64,000 nt of DNA from Methylovirgula ligni. Its GTDB lineage: Bacteria > Pseudomonadota > Alphaproteobacteria > Rhizobiales > Beijerinckiaceae. Where the stretch lies: contig NZ_CP025086.1 of assembly GCF_004135935.1 (NCBI RefSeq), positions 2,976,001 to 3,040,000 of the forward strand, written 5' to 3'. A program made the translations under genes and the position numbers. Below the pieces are notes generated by a model. The model did not search any database. It saw only the letters and a list, made by a program, of their open reading frames with translations, and was not told where the DNA came from. Within the stretch, counting starts at the first letter, position 1, and each line of letters begins with the position of its first letter. Positions 37,457 to 46,217 of this stretch are shown one piece after another.

Positions 37457-38190
37457 CCGTTCTCCGAAAGATTGTCGGCCAGCCTGTTGAACGCATCCCT
37501 GTCGAGGATCCTGAGGTGACGGCGGTCGCGAAAGGCGATGATCCCGTCGGTGATCATCGTCCGGAAGGCGCGGCTGAGCGCGGCGGGAGTGAGCCCGAGA
37601 TAGGCGGCAATATTCGAACGATCCATCGGCAGATATAATTCGGGAGCGGACTCCCCTCGCGAAGTCTTTAGGTGCTCCTGCAAGTCCAGGAACATCACCA
37701 GCCGTGTTATCGCTTTCTTTTGCGCGAGAAGCATGGCGTGGCGCTGGGCTTCGCGAAGCTCTTCGCAGAGCTTGATGATGACATCGACGTCGAGGTCCGC
37801 ATTGCTGTCCAGCATGCGGCGGACCGCCAGCAAGGGCATCTTGTAGGCGACCACAGGCGTCGCGGCCCTCGCGGTGTTGACATAGCAGCCTTCTTCCGAG
37901 AGGCCGAACAAATCACCCGGATAAAGAAACGACGCCACGTTATCGCCGTCGCCCTCTTTGCGATGCGTGGCGACAACGCCGCTTATGATATTGAACGCCG
38001 CGTCGGCCTCGTCGCCGTCGCGGTAAATCTCCTCGCCCTTTTTGAAGCGCACGATCGAGGCGATCTTGCTGAGCCGCGCACGCTCGTCGTCGCTCAACAG
38101 TTGATGGCGAGCGCCCTTCCCCAGGTTTCCCAGTACCCAGGGATGAACCGCATAAATTTCAGGTCCCGCCATGCGCTTGGCCGCTAGCAT
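37453..38190 (-). CDS. Crp/Fnr-family transcriptional regulator
   Basis: Regulator with an N-terminal cyclic-nucleotide-binding fold (VRFKKGEEIYRDGDEADAAFNIISGVVATH, FLYPGDLFGL) and a C-terminal winged helix (LPMDRSNIAAYLGLTPAALSRAFRTMITDGII). No FNR-type N-terminal Cys cluster is present, and one isolated Cys lies in EEGCYVNTA. ATG 38190 gives 245 aa; a TTG at 38271 extends the frame. Similar to alphaproteobacterial FixK-like or stress Crp proteins; the ligand is unknown. Confidence 0.88.
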   Translation of the reverse strand: MLAAKRMAGPEIYAVHPWVLGNLGKGARHQLLSDDERARLSKIASIVRFKKGEEIYRDGDEADAAFNIISGVVATHRKEGDGDNVASFLYPGDLFGLSEEGCYVNTARAATPVVAYKMPLLAVRRMLDSNADLDVDVIIKLCEELREAQRHAMLLAQKKAITRLVMFLDLQEHLKTSRGESAPELYLPMDRSNIAAYLGLTPAALSRAFRTMITDGIIAFRDRRHLRILDRDAFNRLADNLSENG

Positions 38191-38341
38191 CCGCCGTGCC
38201 CCTTTACCGTTACGAAAAAGCACTGCACCCAGAATTCGTACGAAAACTTGATCCGGGTCAAATTTTTGCAAGTCTCGAAGATAGCCGCGGCCATCGGCTC
38301 TGGCTCACATAACGACGCTTCAGCCAAAAAAGGGGCGGTGC

Positions 38342-38557
38342 ATGGCTGACGACTTCACGAGTCCTCGCGAGATAGCCGAACTGAATATCAGGCATTATCG
38401 ACAGCTCCTGGAAGCTCCCCTCGACGATCAAACCCGGACAATTGTCGAAAGACTTCTGGCGCAGGAAATAGCCACGCTCGCCAACCTGACGCAGCCGGGC
38501 GATCGGGTGTCGCCCAAACCTCCGACGGATGAGCCCCCCGACGGAAACGACCCCTAG
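38342..38557 (+). CDS. Small conserved protein (71 aa)
   Basis: Short soluble protein: helical REIAELNIRHYRQLLEAPLD and RTIVERLLAQEIATLANLT, then a Pro-rich tail. Tiny proteins with an ELNI-HYR-LL...ERLL pattern are common in alphaproteobacteria (from memory), no function known. ATG 38342 follows GGGGCGGTGC. Divergent from the Crp/Fnr gene, which may control it. Confidence 0.68.
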   Translation: MADDFTSPREIAELNIRHYRQLLEAPLDDQTRTIVERLLAQEIATLANLTQPGDRVSPKPPTDEPPDGNDP

Positions 38558-38939
38558 ATTTGCGAGACGACAGTCTCCGGCCGACCCCAAACTCAAGAAA
38601 TTTGACCTCCATCAAGGTCTTTCCGCGGATTTTGTTCAAATTCATGTGTCTGCTTGCGGGCGCGCTTTTAGCTGCGCCGTCACGGCACGCGAAGACCCGT
38701 CAATCGGCGAAAGCCTGTGGAAAGATTTTCATCAGATGGATTGGGAGTCGATTGACTCGGCGCCTTTCGGCCATGACCTCGAAGTCAGCGTGATCGAGGA
38801 CGGCGAGGTTTACGCCCTAGTCTTTCCGTGCCGGCGCAGCGGCGAAGGATGGGCCAATGCGATAACCCGCGAAGCCGTCCCTGTGCATCCCACGCACTGG
38901 CGATATTGGGTCGAGAGTTCGCCGAAGATCAAACATTAG
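38529..38939 (+). CDS. Conserved hypothetical protein with PCRR...PTHWRYW C-terminus
   Basis: The C-terminal 68 residues (from MDWESIDSAPFGHDLEVSVI through LVFPCRRSGEGWANAITRE to PTHWRYW) match a small family common in Hyphomicrobiales (from memory). The frame opens at 38529, overlapping the previous gene by 29 bases; ATG 38733 would give just the conserved 68 residues but lacks a clear ribosome site. Function unknown. Confidence 0.62.
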   Translation: MSPPTETTPRFARRQSPADPKLKKFDLHQGLSADFVQIHVSACGRAFSCAVTAREDPSIGESLWKDFHQMDWESIDSAPFGHDLEVSVIEDGEVYALVFPCRRSGEGWANAITREAVPVHPTHWRYWVESSPKIKH

Positions 38940-39561
38940 CGGCGACGCCAATTTCGCCCCTGACAAAGACGCGCACGTGCAGTCAGCATCGCTGTGCATA
39001 TCGAAAGTTGCGGACGTAGTTAGCAAAGTATTGGGTTGAGATATCGGCATGGCTGCCACGACTTTTTACGAGGGGCGCCGCCTTAAATCAGCCTGCCTCG
39101 GCCCTACATACAGGGTGTGCGCTACGACACTGCGGCCCTCAAGGATGGAACCGAGACTGTACGTGGTTGGTTTCGCGTAGGGGGGCTTAAGGAAACTTTG
39201 ACCAGCGACATGCCTAATGCGGCCCAAGGGCAGTCTGGCAGCGCAATACTTCCTCTGTAGTGCTTTAGCTTCGCAGCTCCGAATTTTGTTAACGCAAGTT
39301 TAGTTTCCGGCTCTGCCGTCAAACTCAAGCTTTCGTGATCAATTTTCGCTTCGCAAGCTCGCCGCATTTGCGCCCTCACTTTGCTCGCTGGCAAACTTAG
39401 CGAGCGTGTGTGGAGGTTTGACTTTCGTAAGCGTTGCAAAAGTACGACACTGCTTACGGAAACGACGCTTAAACTTGGTTTTCGGGCTCAGCTCTATTGA
39501 TCCGAATGCGGGCAGGAATTAGCTGGGTTCATGATCCAAACTCGAAGAGGGGATTCCTATA
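38940..39561. other. 622-base stretch without a convincing gene
   Basis: Less GC-rich than flanks. Open frames here (for example minus strand 39122-39439) have no recognisable family features. It contains an exact 11-bp direct repeat TACGACACTGC at 39123-39133 and 39443-39453, 320 bases apart, and a hairpin CGTAAGC/GCTTACG at 39426-39432/39452-39458. The right end is the promoter and leader region of the second beta-barrel gene. Confidence 0.6.
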
Positions 39562-40287
39562 ATGTTGCGTAAGCTTCTGTTGACGACGGCTCTTGTTGGC
39601 TTCGCCGGTAGCGCGGCCCTGGCGGCCGATCTGCCGTATCGTAAGGACGCGCCGGTTTACACGCCTCCGCCGCCCCCGGCCTTCACCTGGTCCGGCGTCT
39701 ATATCGGTGGCCAGGTCGGCTATGGCTGGGGCACCTCGAGCGTCTATGACGAATCGACGGGCTTCAATCCCGGTGGTCTGTCCCAGTCGGGTGTCGTGGG
39801 CGGCGTTCACGTCGGCTACAATTATCAGGTTTCGCAGTTCGTCTTCGGCCTCGAAGGCGACGTGAACGGCTCGTCCGAGAGCGATAGCAATTACGACGCG
39901 GGCATTTCCTACGGCATCCGCAAGAATGTCGATGCCTCGATCCGTGGCCGCATCGGCTACGCCTTCGATCGCGTCCTGATCTACGCCACAGGCGGCGGCG
40001 CATACGGCAACTTCCACACGTCCCTGAACGACGGAGTCGACTACAACTCCTTCAACACCGGGCGCATTGGTTGGACGGCTGGCGCCGGCATCGAATACGC
40101 CATCGACAACAACTGGTCTGTCCGCGCCGAATATCGCTACACGGATTACGGACACATCACCAACTACGATCCGGTTGTGACGGGCGACGTTATCTCGCAG
40201 CGCGTTCGCGACAACCGCGTGCAGGCCGGCTTCTCGTATAAGTTCGACCTGTTCTCGCCGCCGGCGCCGATCGTTTCGAAGTACTGA
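39562..40287 (+). CDS. Outer-membrane beta-barrel protein, Omp25/Omp31 family (copy 2)
   Basis: 241-residue exported beta-barrel protein. ATG 39562 has GAGGGG upstream. Signal peptide MLRKLLLTTALVGFAGSAAL, then ADLPYRKDAP and a Pro-rich linker. FTWSGVYIGGQVGYGWG, GVHVGYNYQVSQFVFGLEGDV, IRGRIGYAFDRVLIYATGGGAYG and the terminal FDLFSPPAPIVSKY are typical. It is shorter than copy 1 at 31240. Strong promoter context and a terminator suggest high expression. Confidence 0.93.
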   Translation: MLRKLLLTTALVGFAGSAALAADLPYRKDAPVYTPPPPPAFTWSGVYIGGQVGYGWGTSSVYDESTGFNPGGLSQSGVVGGVHVGYNYQVSQFVFGLEGDVNGSSESDSNYDAGISYGIRKNVDASIRGRIGYAFDRVLIYATGGGAYGNFHTSLNDGVDYNSFNTGRIGWTAGAGIEYAIDNNWSVRAEYRYTDYGHITNYDPVVTGDVISQRVRDNRVQAGFSYKFDLFSPPAPIVSKY

Positions 40288-40313
40288 GACCGATCGTCTC
40301 CACGAAATTCAGA

Positions 40314-40342
40314 AAACCCGGCCCCTTACGGCCGGGTTTTTT
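40314..40342 (+). terminator. Rho-independent terminator of beta-barrel gene (copy 2)
   Basis: AAACCCGGCC at 40314-40323 pairs with GGCCGGGTTT at 40330-40339, with a T-run through 40342. It lies 26 bases after the stop. Confidence 0.95.
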
Positions 40343-40434
40343 CTTTGTCCTGCAACGCCGTCCTGCCATTGCCGATCGCGAACGGGCGCCACGCGCGGCT
40401 TGCGGCGAGGGTCCGGACATGGCAATCGACCCCT

Positions 40435-41784
40435 ATGACACGCGATCCCCTCGCGGCGGAGACGACCCATCCGCCCAAAATTTCCTTCGTCTCGCTCGGC
40501 TGCCCCAAGGCGCTCGTCGACAGCGAGCGGATCATCACCCGGCTGCGCGCCGAGGGCTATGAGCTGACTCGCAGCCATGCCGGCGCCGACGCCGTGATCG
40601 TCAACACCTGCGGCTTCCTCGACAGCGCCAAGGCCGAATCCCTTGCCGCCATCGGCTCCGCGCTCAAGGAAAACGGCAAAGTCATCGTCACCGGCTGCAT
40701 GGGCGCGGCATCGCAATCCGAGACAATTCGCGCCGCTTATCCCGATGTCCTTTCGATCAGCGGGCCGCAAGCCTACGAAAGCGTGGTCGCGGCCGTTCAT
40801 GAAGCGGTAGCCGCGCCGCACGATCCTTTCCTCGATCTCGTGCCGGCTGAGGGCATCAAGCTGACGCCGCGTCATTATGCCTATCTGAAGATTTCGGAGG
40901 GCTGCAACAACCGCTGCTCCTTCTGCATCATCCCGCGATTGCGCGGCGACCTCGTCTCGCGCCCCGCCGCGGATGTGTTGCGCGAAGCCGAAAAGCTCGT
41001 CGCCGCGGGCGTCAAGGAGCTGCTGGTCATTTCACAGGACACCGGCGCCTACGGACTCGATCTGCGCTATGCGGAAAGCACGCTGGGCGACCGGCAGGTG
41101 CGCGCCAAATTCATCGACCTCGCGCGCGAACTCGGCGGCCTCGGCGCCTGGGTGCGGCTGCATTATGTCTATCCTTATCCGCACATCGACGAGGTGATTG
41201 GCCTGATGGCCGACGGCAAGATTCTGCCCTATCTCGACATCCCCTTTCAGCACGCGAGCCCGAAGGTTCTGAAAGCCATGCGTCGCCCCGGCGATCAGAC
41301 AAAGACGCTCGATCGAATCAAGGACTGGCGCAGCGCCTGCCCGGATCTGGCGCTGCGCTCGACCTTCATCGTCGGCTTTCCCGGAGAAACGGAAGAGGAT
41401 TTCGACTATCTGCTCGCCTGGCTCGAAGAAGCGCGGCTCGACCGGGTCGGCGCCTTCAAATACGAGCCCGTCGCGGGTGCGCCGGCCAACGATCTCGGCC
41501 TGCCCGCCGTGCCTGCGGAGGTCGCGGAGAGCCGTTATCGCCGCTTCATGCAGCATCAGCAAGCGATCAGCGCCAATCTGCTCAAGCGCAAGGTCGGCCG
41601 GCACATCCAGGCCATCATCGACAAAGCCGGCCCGACCGTAGCGGTCGGTCGCAGCAAGGCTGATGCGCCGGAGATCGACGGCAAGGTGCATATCGCCAGC
41701 CGGCGGCCGCTACGCCCCGGCGATATCGTCTCCGTCAAGATCGAACGCGCAGACGCCTACGACCTCTTCGGCACGGCGGCGTAG
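40435..41784 (+). CDS. rimO: Ribosomal protein S12 methylthiotransferase RimO
   Basis: Radical-SAM enzyme adding a methylthio group to an Asp of ribosomal protein S12. From ATG 40435 ([12 protein letters not shown]) it has 449 aa. N-terminal domain Cys in [21 protein letters not shown] and TGCMGA bind the auxiliary cluster; the radical-SAM CxxxCxxC is Cys157, Cys161 and Cys164 in [40 protein letters not shown] and a C-terminal TRAM domain follow. The longer frame to 40345 runs into the upstream terminator region. Confidence 0.96.
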   Translation: MTRDPLAAETTHPPKISFVSLGCPKALVDSERIITRLRAEGYELTRSHAGADAVIVNTCGFLDSAKAESLAAIGSALKENGKVIVTGCMGAASQSETIRAAYPDVLSISGPQAYESVVAAVHEAVAAPHDPFLDLVPAEGIKLTPRHYAYLKISEGCNNRCSFCIIPRLRGDLVSRPAADVLREAEKLVAAGVKELLVISQDTGAYGLDLRYAESTLGDRQVRAKFIDLARELGGLGAWVRLHYVYPYPHIDEVIGLMADGKILPYLDIPFQHASPKVLKAMRRPGDQTKTLDRIKDWRSACPDLALRSTFIVGFPGETEEDFDYLLAWLEEARLDRVGAFKYEPVAGAPANDLGLPAVPAEVAESRYRRFMQHQQAISANLLKRKVGRHIQAIIDKAGPTVAVGRSKADAPEIDGKVHIASRRPLRPGDIVSVKIERADAYDLFGTAA

Positions 41785-41785
41785 A

Positions 41786-41833
41786 GCATCGGACCGAAAA
41801 GTGCGAAGCGGTTTTCGCGGACAAATCCGATGC
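41786..41833. repeat. Palindromic intergenic repeat, GAAAAGTG...CGGTTTTC family (copy A)
   Basis: Outer arms GCATCGGA (41786-41793) and TCCGATGC (41826-41833), with an inner CCGAAAAGTGCGAAGCGGTT core continuing into TTCGCGG. It starts right after the rimO stop. The core resembles the element at 62684-62795. Such mosaic elements are common between genes in Hyphomicrobiales. Confidence 0.75.
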
Positions 41834-41848
41834 AATCACAAAAACTTA

Positions 41849-42130
41849 TCACTTCGCCTCCTTGCCGCCCTGCGTCTCAGCGGGCGGGATAACTGGCGTC
41901 TCGGCCGGGCTCTGCGGCGGCGGCGTCTTGGCCATAGCCGGATCGGTATCGCTTTTTGGCTTGATCACGCCATTGGCCGGCGGATCGACCGGCCCGATAT
42001 GCTGCTTTTCCGGAATCGTCGTGCCGGGTTTGGCGGCGGACCCGGGGCTCTGCGCGAAGACCGCCGCGGGCGAGGCGAGTGCCAGCGCGGCTCCGAGCGG
42101 CAAAAGGGCCCATTTTTTGAGACCGGGCAT
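41849..42130 (-). CDS. Small exported Pro-rich protein
   Basis: 93 residues. Signal peptide MPGLKKWALLPLGAALALA with cleavage near VFAQ, then a low-complexity Pro/Lys/Ala tail (SPGSAAKPGTTIPEK, PPPQSPAETPVIPPAE). ATG 42130 has GGGAGAAGCCG upstream. Such short periplasmic proteins are frequent in the order; no function is known. Confidence 0.65.
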   Translation of the reverse strand: MPGLKKWALLPLGAALALASPAAVFAQSPGSAAKPGTTIPEKQHIGPVDPPANGVIKPKSDTDPAMAKTPPPQSPAETPVIPPAETQGGKEAK

Positions 42131-42198
42131 CGGCTTCTCCCTTGTTTCATTTCAAGGGCGAACGCCTCCGCGTTGCGTCTGTTCCCATGCCCGCAGGC

Positions 42199-42867
42199 TC
42201 AGGAATGATCCGTCGATTCAAGCTCGGGCTCGTCTTTGTCTTCGGCAAGGGCCTCGTCTGACAACCGGTTTTCGAATTTCCGCTCCTGCTGACGCAGGAT
42301 GATGAAAAATGCGAGGACGACGCCAAGCGCGAATGCGAGGCCGAGGATTCCGAGCGGGCCGCTGACCCGCGTCATCGCATCGCCGAAGAAATAGCCGCCG
42401 AGGCCCATGATAACCGCCCAGGCGACGACACCGGCTGCGTTGAACAGGAAGAACAGCCGGAAGTCATAATGGTTGAGCCCGGCAAGAAGCGCCGCGACGA
42501 CGCGCAGCACCGCCACGAAGCGGCCGAAAAAGACGATCTTGCCGCCGTGGCTCTGAAAGAGATGCCGCCCCAGCGCCAGCCGGTTTTCCGTCAGCCCGAT
42601 CCACCCGCCGTATTTGCCCAGGAATTCGCGGCCGACGCTGCGTCCGATCCAATAGCCGCCCGTCCCGCCGATGATTCCGCCGGCGATGGCGACGAGCAGA
42701 ACGGTCGCGATATCCAATCGGCCGGTCGCCCCGGCATAGACGGCTGCCAACACAAGCGCCGTCTCGCCCGGCAACGGCGATCCCGCGCCCTCCAGCAACA
42801 CCACGATGAAGACGACGGCATAGCCATGCCGGGCGATCAAAGGGTGGAAATCAATCCCGAAAAACAA
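42199..42867 (-). CDS. DedA/VTT-family membrane protein
   Basis: 222-residue inner-membrane protein of the DedA (SNARE-associated) family, implicated in lipid flipping and membrane homeostasis. VVFIVVLLEGAGSPLPGETALVLAAVYAG holds the family E-x-x-x-P-P/G-E region; GGIIGGTGGYWIGRSVG and FFGRFVAVLRVVAALLAG with the Arg motif follow. The TTG start at 42867 is supported by GAGGAGGT four bases upstream. The last 40 residues are charged. Confidence 0.9.
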   Translation of the reverse strand: MFFGIDFHPLIARHGYAVVFIVVLLEGAGSPLPGETALVLAAVYAGATGRLDIATVLLVAIAGGIIGGTGGYWIGRSVGREFLGKYGGWIGLTENRLALGRHLFQSHGGKIVFFGRFVAVLRVVAALLAGLNHYDFRLFFLFNAAGVVAWAVIMGLGGYFFGDAMTRVSGPLGILGLAFALGVVLAFFIILRQQERKFENRLSDEALAEDKDEPELESTDHS

Positions 42868-43026
42868 CAGACCTCCTCAACGCAATCCCTGCATTGTCTA
42901 TCATGTTCATAATTTTACTGCAGAAGACTGTGATATGTATTAATTCTCACAAAATTCTGGCGAAATGCAGGGACTTGACCTATATCCAAGCTCGCTTGTG
43001 AGCCTTTTTTGGGAAAATGCAGCCTC

Positions 43027-43320
43027 ATGCAAGTCGTTTCAGCCAGTCGCCTGACAGACGGCACGGTTGTCTACCTCGATTCGCAGGGTAATTGGGTAGA
43101 GTCCCTTGCCAGCGCCAGGCTTTTCGAGCCTGAAAGCGTGCAAGCCGGGCTTGACCAGGCCAAGGCGGCGATTGCCGCCAGCAAGGTTATCGACGCCTTT
43201 GCCGTACCGGTTGCGCAAAGCGCCGATGGACTGCATGCAGTCAGCCTGCGAAACGCCATTCGCGAGCTTGGGCCGACCATCGCCTTCAAGACATCGCCCG
43301 CAGCAGCGGCGCGGAGGTGA
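43027..43320 (+). CDS. DUF2849 protein of the sulfite-reductase operon
   Basis: 97-residue soluble protein from ATG 43027 (VVSASRLTDGTVVYLDSQGNWVESLASARLF, FEPESVQAGLDQAKAAIAASKVIDAFAVPV, HAVSLRNAIRELGP). DUF2849 genes precede cysI in many alphaproteobacteria, often after cysG; here cysG is absent and a DedA gene lies upstream on the other strand. Role unknown; a link to sulfite-reductase function is inferred from constant linkage. The stop is one base from the cysI ATG. Confidence 0.85.
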   Translation: MQVVSASRLTDGTVVYLDSQGNWVESLASARLFEPESVQAGLDQAKAAIAASKVIDAFAVPVAQSADGLHAVSLRNAIRELGPTIAFKTSPAAAARR

Positions 43321-43321
43321 A

Positions 43322-44980
43322 ATGTACCGTTACGATGACTTCGATGCTGCCTTCGTCGCGGAGCGCGTCGCGCAATTCAGGGATCAGGTTGGCCGCCGTC
43401 TCGCCGGCGATCTGACCGAGGATCAGTTCCGCCCGCTGCGGCTGATGAACGGCGTCTATCTGCAATTGCATGCCTATATGCTGCGCGTCGCCATCCCCTA
43501 CGGCACGCTGTCGCCGCGCCAGCTCCGCAAGCTCGCCCATATCGCCCGCCGCTACGACAAGGGCTATGGCCATTTCACGACGCGGCAGAACATCCAGTTC
43601 AACTGGCCGGCGCTGGCCGACTGCCCGGACATCCTGAACGAACTCGCCAGTGTCGAGATGCACGCCATCCAGACCTCGGGCAATTGCATCCGCAATGTGA
43701 CGGCCGACCAATTCGCCGGCGCGGCCGCCGACGAGATCGAAGACCCGCGCCCTTATTGCGAGCTGCTGCGCCAGTGGTCGTCGCTGAATCCTGAATTCTC
43801 GTTCCTGCCGCGCAAGTTCAAGATCGCTGTCGCCGGCGCGCCGCACGATCGCGCCGCGGTCAAGGTGCATGACATCGGCTATCAGATCGTCCGCAACGCG
43901 GAGGGCGAGATCGGCTTTACCGCCTATGTCGGCGGCGGTCTCGGCCGCTCGCCCTTCGTCGGACACAAGATCCGCGATTTCGTGCCAAAGGCGGATCTGC
44001 TGAATTACACCGCCGCGATCCTACGGGTGTATAACCTCGAAGGCCGGCGCGACAACAAATACAAGGCGCGCATCAAAATCCTCGTCCACGAAAAGGGCGC
44101 GGAGGCGATCCGCGCCGAAGTCGAGGCCGAGTTCGCGCGCAGCCGCGATCCTGACCTTGTGCTTACGCCGGAGATCGTCGAACGGTTCCGCGGCTATTTC
44201 GCCCTGCCCGATCTGCCGCCGCGCCCGGTGCCGGCGCAGAATTTCGAGGCCCGCCGGGCGCAGGACGCCGACTTCGCGCACTTCGCCGCGCAGAATATCG
44301 TCGCGCATAAAGTGCCGGGCTATGGCGTCGTCTCGATCTCGCTGAAGCCGATCGGCGGCATCCCCGGCGACATGACGGCCGAGCAGATGGAAGCGGCGGC
44401 TGATCTCGCCGAAACCTACGCGCATGACGAAATCCGCGTCGCACATGAGCAGAATCTCGTCTTTCCGCACGTCGCGCTCGATGATCTGCCGGCACTTTAC
44501 GACCGGCTGAAGGAAGCCGGTCTCGCCACGGCCAATATCGGCCTCGTGACCGATATCATCTCGTGCCCCGGCCTTGATTATTGTGCGCTGGCGACGGCGC
44601 GCTCGATCCCGATCGCGCAGCGTATCTCCGAGCGCTTTGGCCACAATGGCCGCGCCGCCGAGATCGGCACGCTGAATATCAACATTTCCGGCTGCATCAA
44701 TGCCTGCGGCCACCATCACGTCGGTCACATCGGCATTCTCGGGCTCGAAAAAAAGGGCGTCGAATCCTACCAGATCACGCTCGGCGGCGCGGCGGACGAA
44801 AATTGCACCATCGGCGAGGTTCTCGGCCCCGGCTTTTCGAGCGAAACCGTCGTCGATGCGATCGAAGCCATCGTCGAGACTTATCTCCGGATCCGCGAAA
44901 ACCGCGACGAGGACTTTCTGAGCGCCTATCGGCGCGTCGGCGCCACCCCATTCAAGGAAGCTCTCTATGAGCGTGCTTGA
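43322..44980 (+). CDS. cysI: Assimilatory sulfite/nitrite reductase hemoprotein subunit
   Basis: Siroheme/4Fe-4S reductase converting sulfite to sulfide. The start at 43322 gives MYRYDDFDAAFVAERVAQF (552 aa); the longer frame reads through DUF2849. GHFTTRQNIQFNW and SGNCIRNVT are siroheme-pocket blocks; Cys415 and Cys421 (SCPGLDYC) and Cys458 and Cys462 (SGCINACGHH) ligate the cluster and siroheme. Sequence similarity to ferredoxin-nitrite reductases exists, but cysH and DUF934 neighbours favour sulfite. It overlaps cysH by 14 bases. Confidence 0.94.
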   Translation: MYRYDDFDAAFVAERVAQFRDQVGRRLAGDLTEDQFRPLRLMNGVYLQLHAYMLRVAIPYGTLSPRQLRKLAHIARRYDKGYGHFTTRQNIQFNWPALADCPDILNELASVEMHAIQTSGNCIRNVTADQFAGAAADEIEDPRPYCELLRQWSSLNPEFSFLPRKFKIAVAGAPHDRAAVKVHDIGYQIVRNAEGEIGFTAYVGGGLGRSPFVGHKIRDFVPKADLLNYTAAILRVYNLEGRRDNKYKARIKILVHEKGAEAIRAEVEAEFARSRDPDLVLTPEIVERFRGYFALPDLPPRPVPAQNFEARRAQDADFAHFAAQNIVAHKVPGYGVVSISLKPIGGIPGDMTAEQMEAAADLAETYAHDEIRVAHEQNLVFPHVALDDLPALYDRLKEAGLATANIGLVTDIISCPGLDYCALATARSIPIAQRISERFGHNGRAAEIGTLNINISGCINACGHHHVGHIGILGLEKKGVESYQITLGGAADENCTIGEVLGPGFSSETVVDAIEAIVETYLRIRENRDEDFLSAYRRVGATPFKEALYERA

Positions 44981-45704
44981 AGCGCCCCTCTTCGGTGACC
45001 AGATCGCGGCCTCGCGCCTGTCGGACAGGTTCTACGCGCTTGGCGCCGAAAAGCTACTTCGCCTCGCTATCCAAGATCTGTTCACTGGGCGGATCGCGCT
45101 TGTCTCGAGCTTCGGCGCCGATTCCGCCGTCCTCCTGCATATGGTCGCGCAGATCGACAAAGCGACGCCGGTTCTCTTTCTCGACACGCTGCATCTTTTT
45201 CCCGAGACTCTGGCGTATCGCGACGCCCTCGTTGACCGGCTCGGCCTGACGCGGCTCATCACTTTGAAGCCGGACCTTGAGGAACTCTCCAGGGAAGACC
45301 CGGAGAATTTCCAGTGGTCGAGCGACCCCGATCGCTGCTGCGCGCTGCGCAAGGTCGTGCCGCTCGCCAAGGCGCTGGCGAATTACGATGCCTGGATCAC
45401 CGGCCGCAAGCGCTTCCAGGCTGCGACCCGCGCGGCGCTGCCTTTGTTCGAGAGCGATGGCCCGCGCATCAAGCTCAATCCGCTCGCCACCTGGACGCAG
45501 GCCGACATCAAGGCCTATTTCGAAAAGTACGATTTGCCGGAGCATCCGCTGGTGGCCAAGAACTTCCTTTCGATCGGCTGCCTTCCCTGCACCTCGCCGG
45601 TGCGGCCGGGCGAGGACGCGCGCTCCGGACGCTGGCGCGGCCGCGGCAAGACCGAATGCGGCGTCCACATTCCCTCAGTGCTCGAAGCCGGCGCGGATAT
45701 CTAA
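44967..45704 (+). CDS. cysH: Adenylyl-sulfate (APS) reductase, thioredoxin-dependent
   Basis: Reduces activated sulfate to sulfite. 245 aa, ATP-pyrophosphatase-like fold. ALVSSFGADSAVLLHMV is the PP-loop-like block. Cys124-Cys125 in DRCCALRKV and Cys205/Cys208 in GCLPCTSPV form the CC-CxxC set that ligates a 4Fe-4S cluster, which marks the APS-using rather than the PAPS-using branch. The catalytic Cys is in KTECGVH. The start overlaps cysI; DUF934 starts three bases after the stop. Confidence 0.94.
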   Translation: MSVLEAPLFGDQIAASRLSDRFYALGAEKLLRLAIQDLFTGRIALVSSFGADSAVLLHMVAQIDKATPVLFLDTLHLFPETLAYRDALVDRLGLTRLITLKPDLEELSREDPENFQWSSDPDRCCALRKVVPLAKALANYDAWITGRKRFQAATRAALPLFESDGPRIKLNPLATWTQADIKAYFEKYDLPEHPLVAKNFLSIGCLPCTSPVRPGEDARSGRWRGRGKTECGVHIPSVLEAGADI

Positions 45705-45707
45705 ATC

Positions 45708-46217
45708 ATGGCGCTTTATCGCAACGGAACCTTCGTCACCGATTCCTGGCGCCGCCTCGACGCGAGCGACGAGCTTCCGGCCGAAGGCCATGTGCTGCTG
45801 AGCCTCGCCGAATGGCAAAAGCTGGCCCCGGCGAAACGGGAGAGCAATGTCGCTTTCGGCGTCCTGCTGGAGCCGGGCGAGACAGCCGAGGCGATTGCTG
45901 CCGACCTGCCGCGGCTGGCGTTGGTCGCCGTCAACTTTCCGAAATACACCGACGGCCGGGGCTATTCGACAGCGCGGATTTTGCGCGATCGCTACAAATT
46001 CGCCGGCGAGCTTCGCGCCGTCGGCGATATTCTCTTCGATCAGCTACAGCTTTACGAACGCTGCGGCTTCGACGCGCTCGAAGTCACCGATCCGGTAACG
46101 CTCGGATTGCTTGAGGCCGGTCGCAAGCCGGTCATGACGCATTTCTACCAGCCCGGCGAAGGCGCCGAAGTCAGGGATAACAGCAATCCCTGGCGACGCC
46201 GGTCTGCGACGGCCTGA
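45708..46217 (+). CDS. DUF934 protein of the sulfite-reductase operon
   Basis: 169-residue soluble protein. Blocks: LYRNGTFVTDSWRRL, LVAVNFPKYTDGRGYSTARILRDRY, LRAVGDILFDQLQLYERCGFDALEV and THFYQPG. DUF934 proteins accompany cysI/cysH across proteobacteria; sometimes annotated as oxidoreductase, without biochemistry that I know of. ATG 45708 is three bases after cysH. The 3' end overlaps the convergent gene at 46171 by 47 bases. Confidence 0.9.
   Translation: MALYRNGTFVTDSWRRLDASDELPAEGHVLLSLAEWQKLAPAKRESNVAFGVLLEPGETAEAIAADLPRLALVAVNFPKYTDGRGYSTARILRDRYKFAGELRAVGDILFDQLQLYERCGFDALEVTDPVTLGLLEAGRKPVMTHFYQPGEGAEVRDNSNPWRRRSATA

Noticed and set aside
39122-39439. 105-codon minus-strand frame in the gap before the second barrel gene
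   Set aside because: No ribosome site, no recognisable domain, compositionally like non-coding sequence.
30939-40287. Integrated element at tRNA-Ser
   Set aside because: No integrase or transposase, and no repeat of the tRNA 3' end was found downstream; only compositional hints remain.
42994-43010. Terminator-like GCTC...GAGC plus T6 before the DUF2849-cysI operon
   Set aside because: The stem is only four base pairs and lies in a leader with no plus-strand gene upstream; probably chance.
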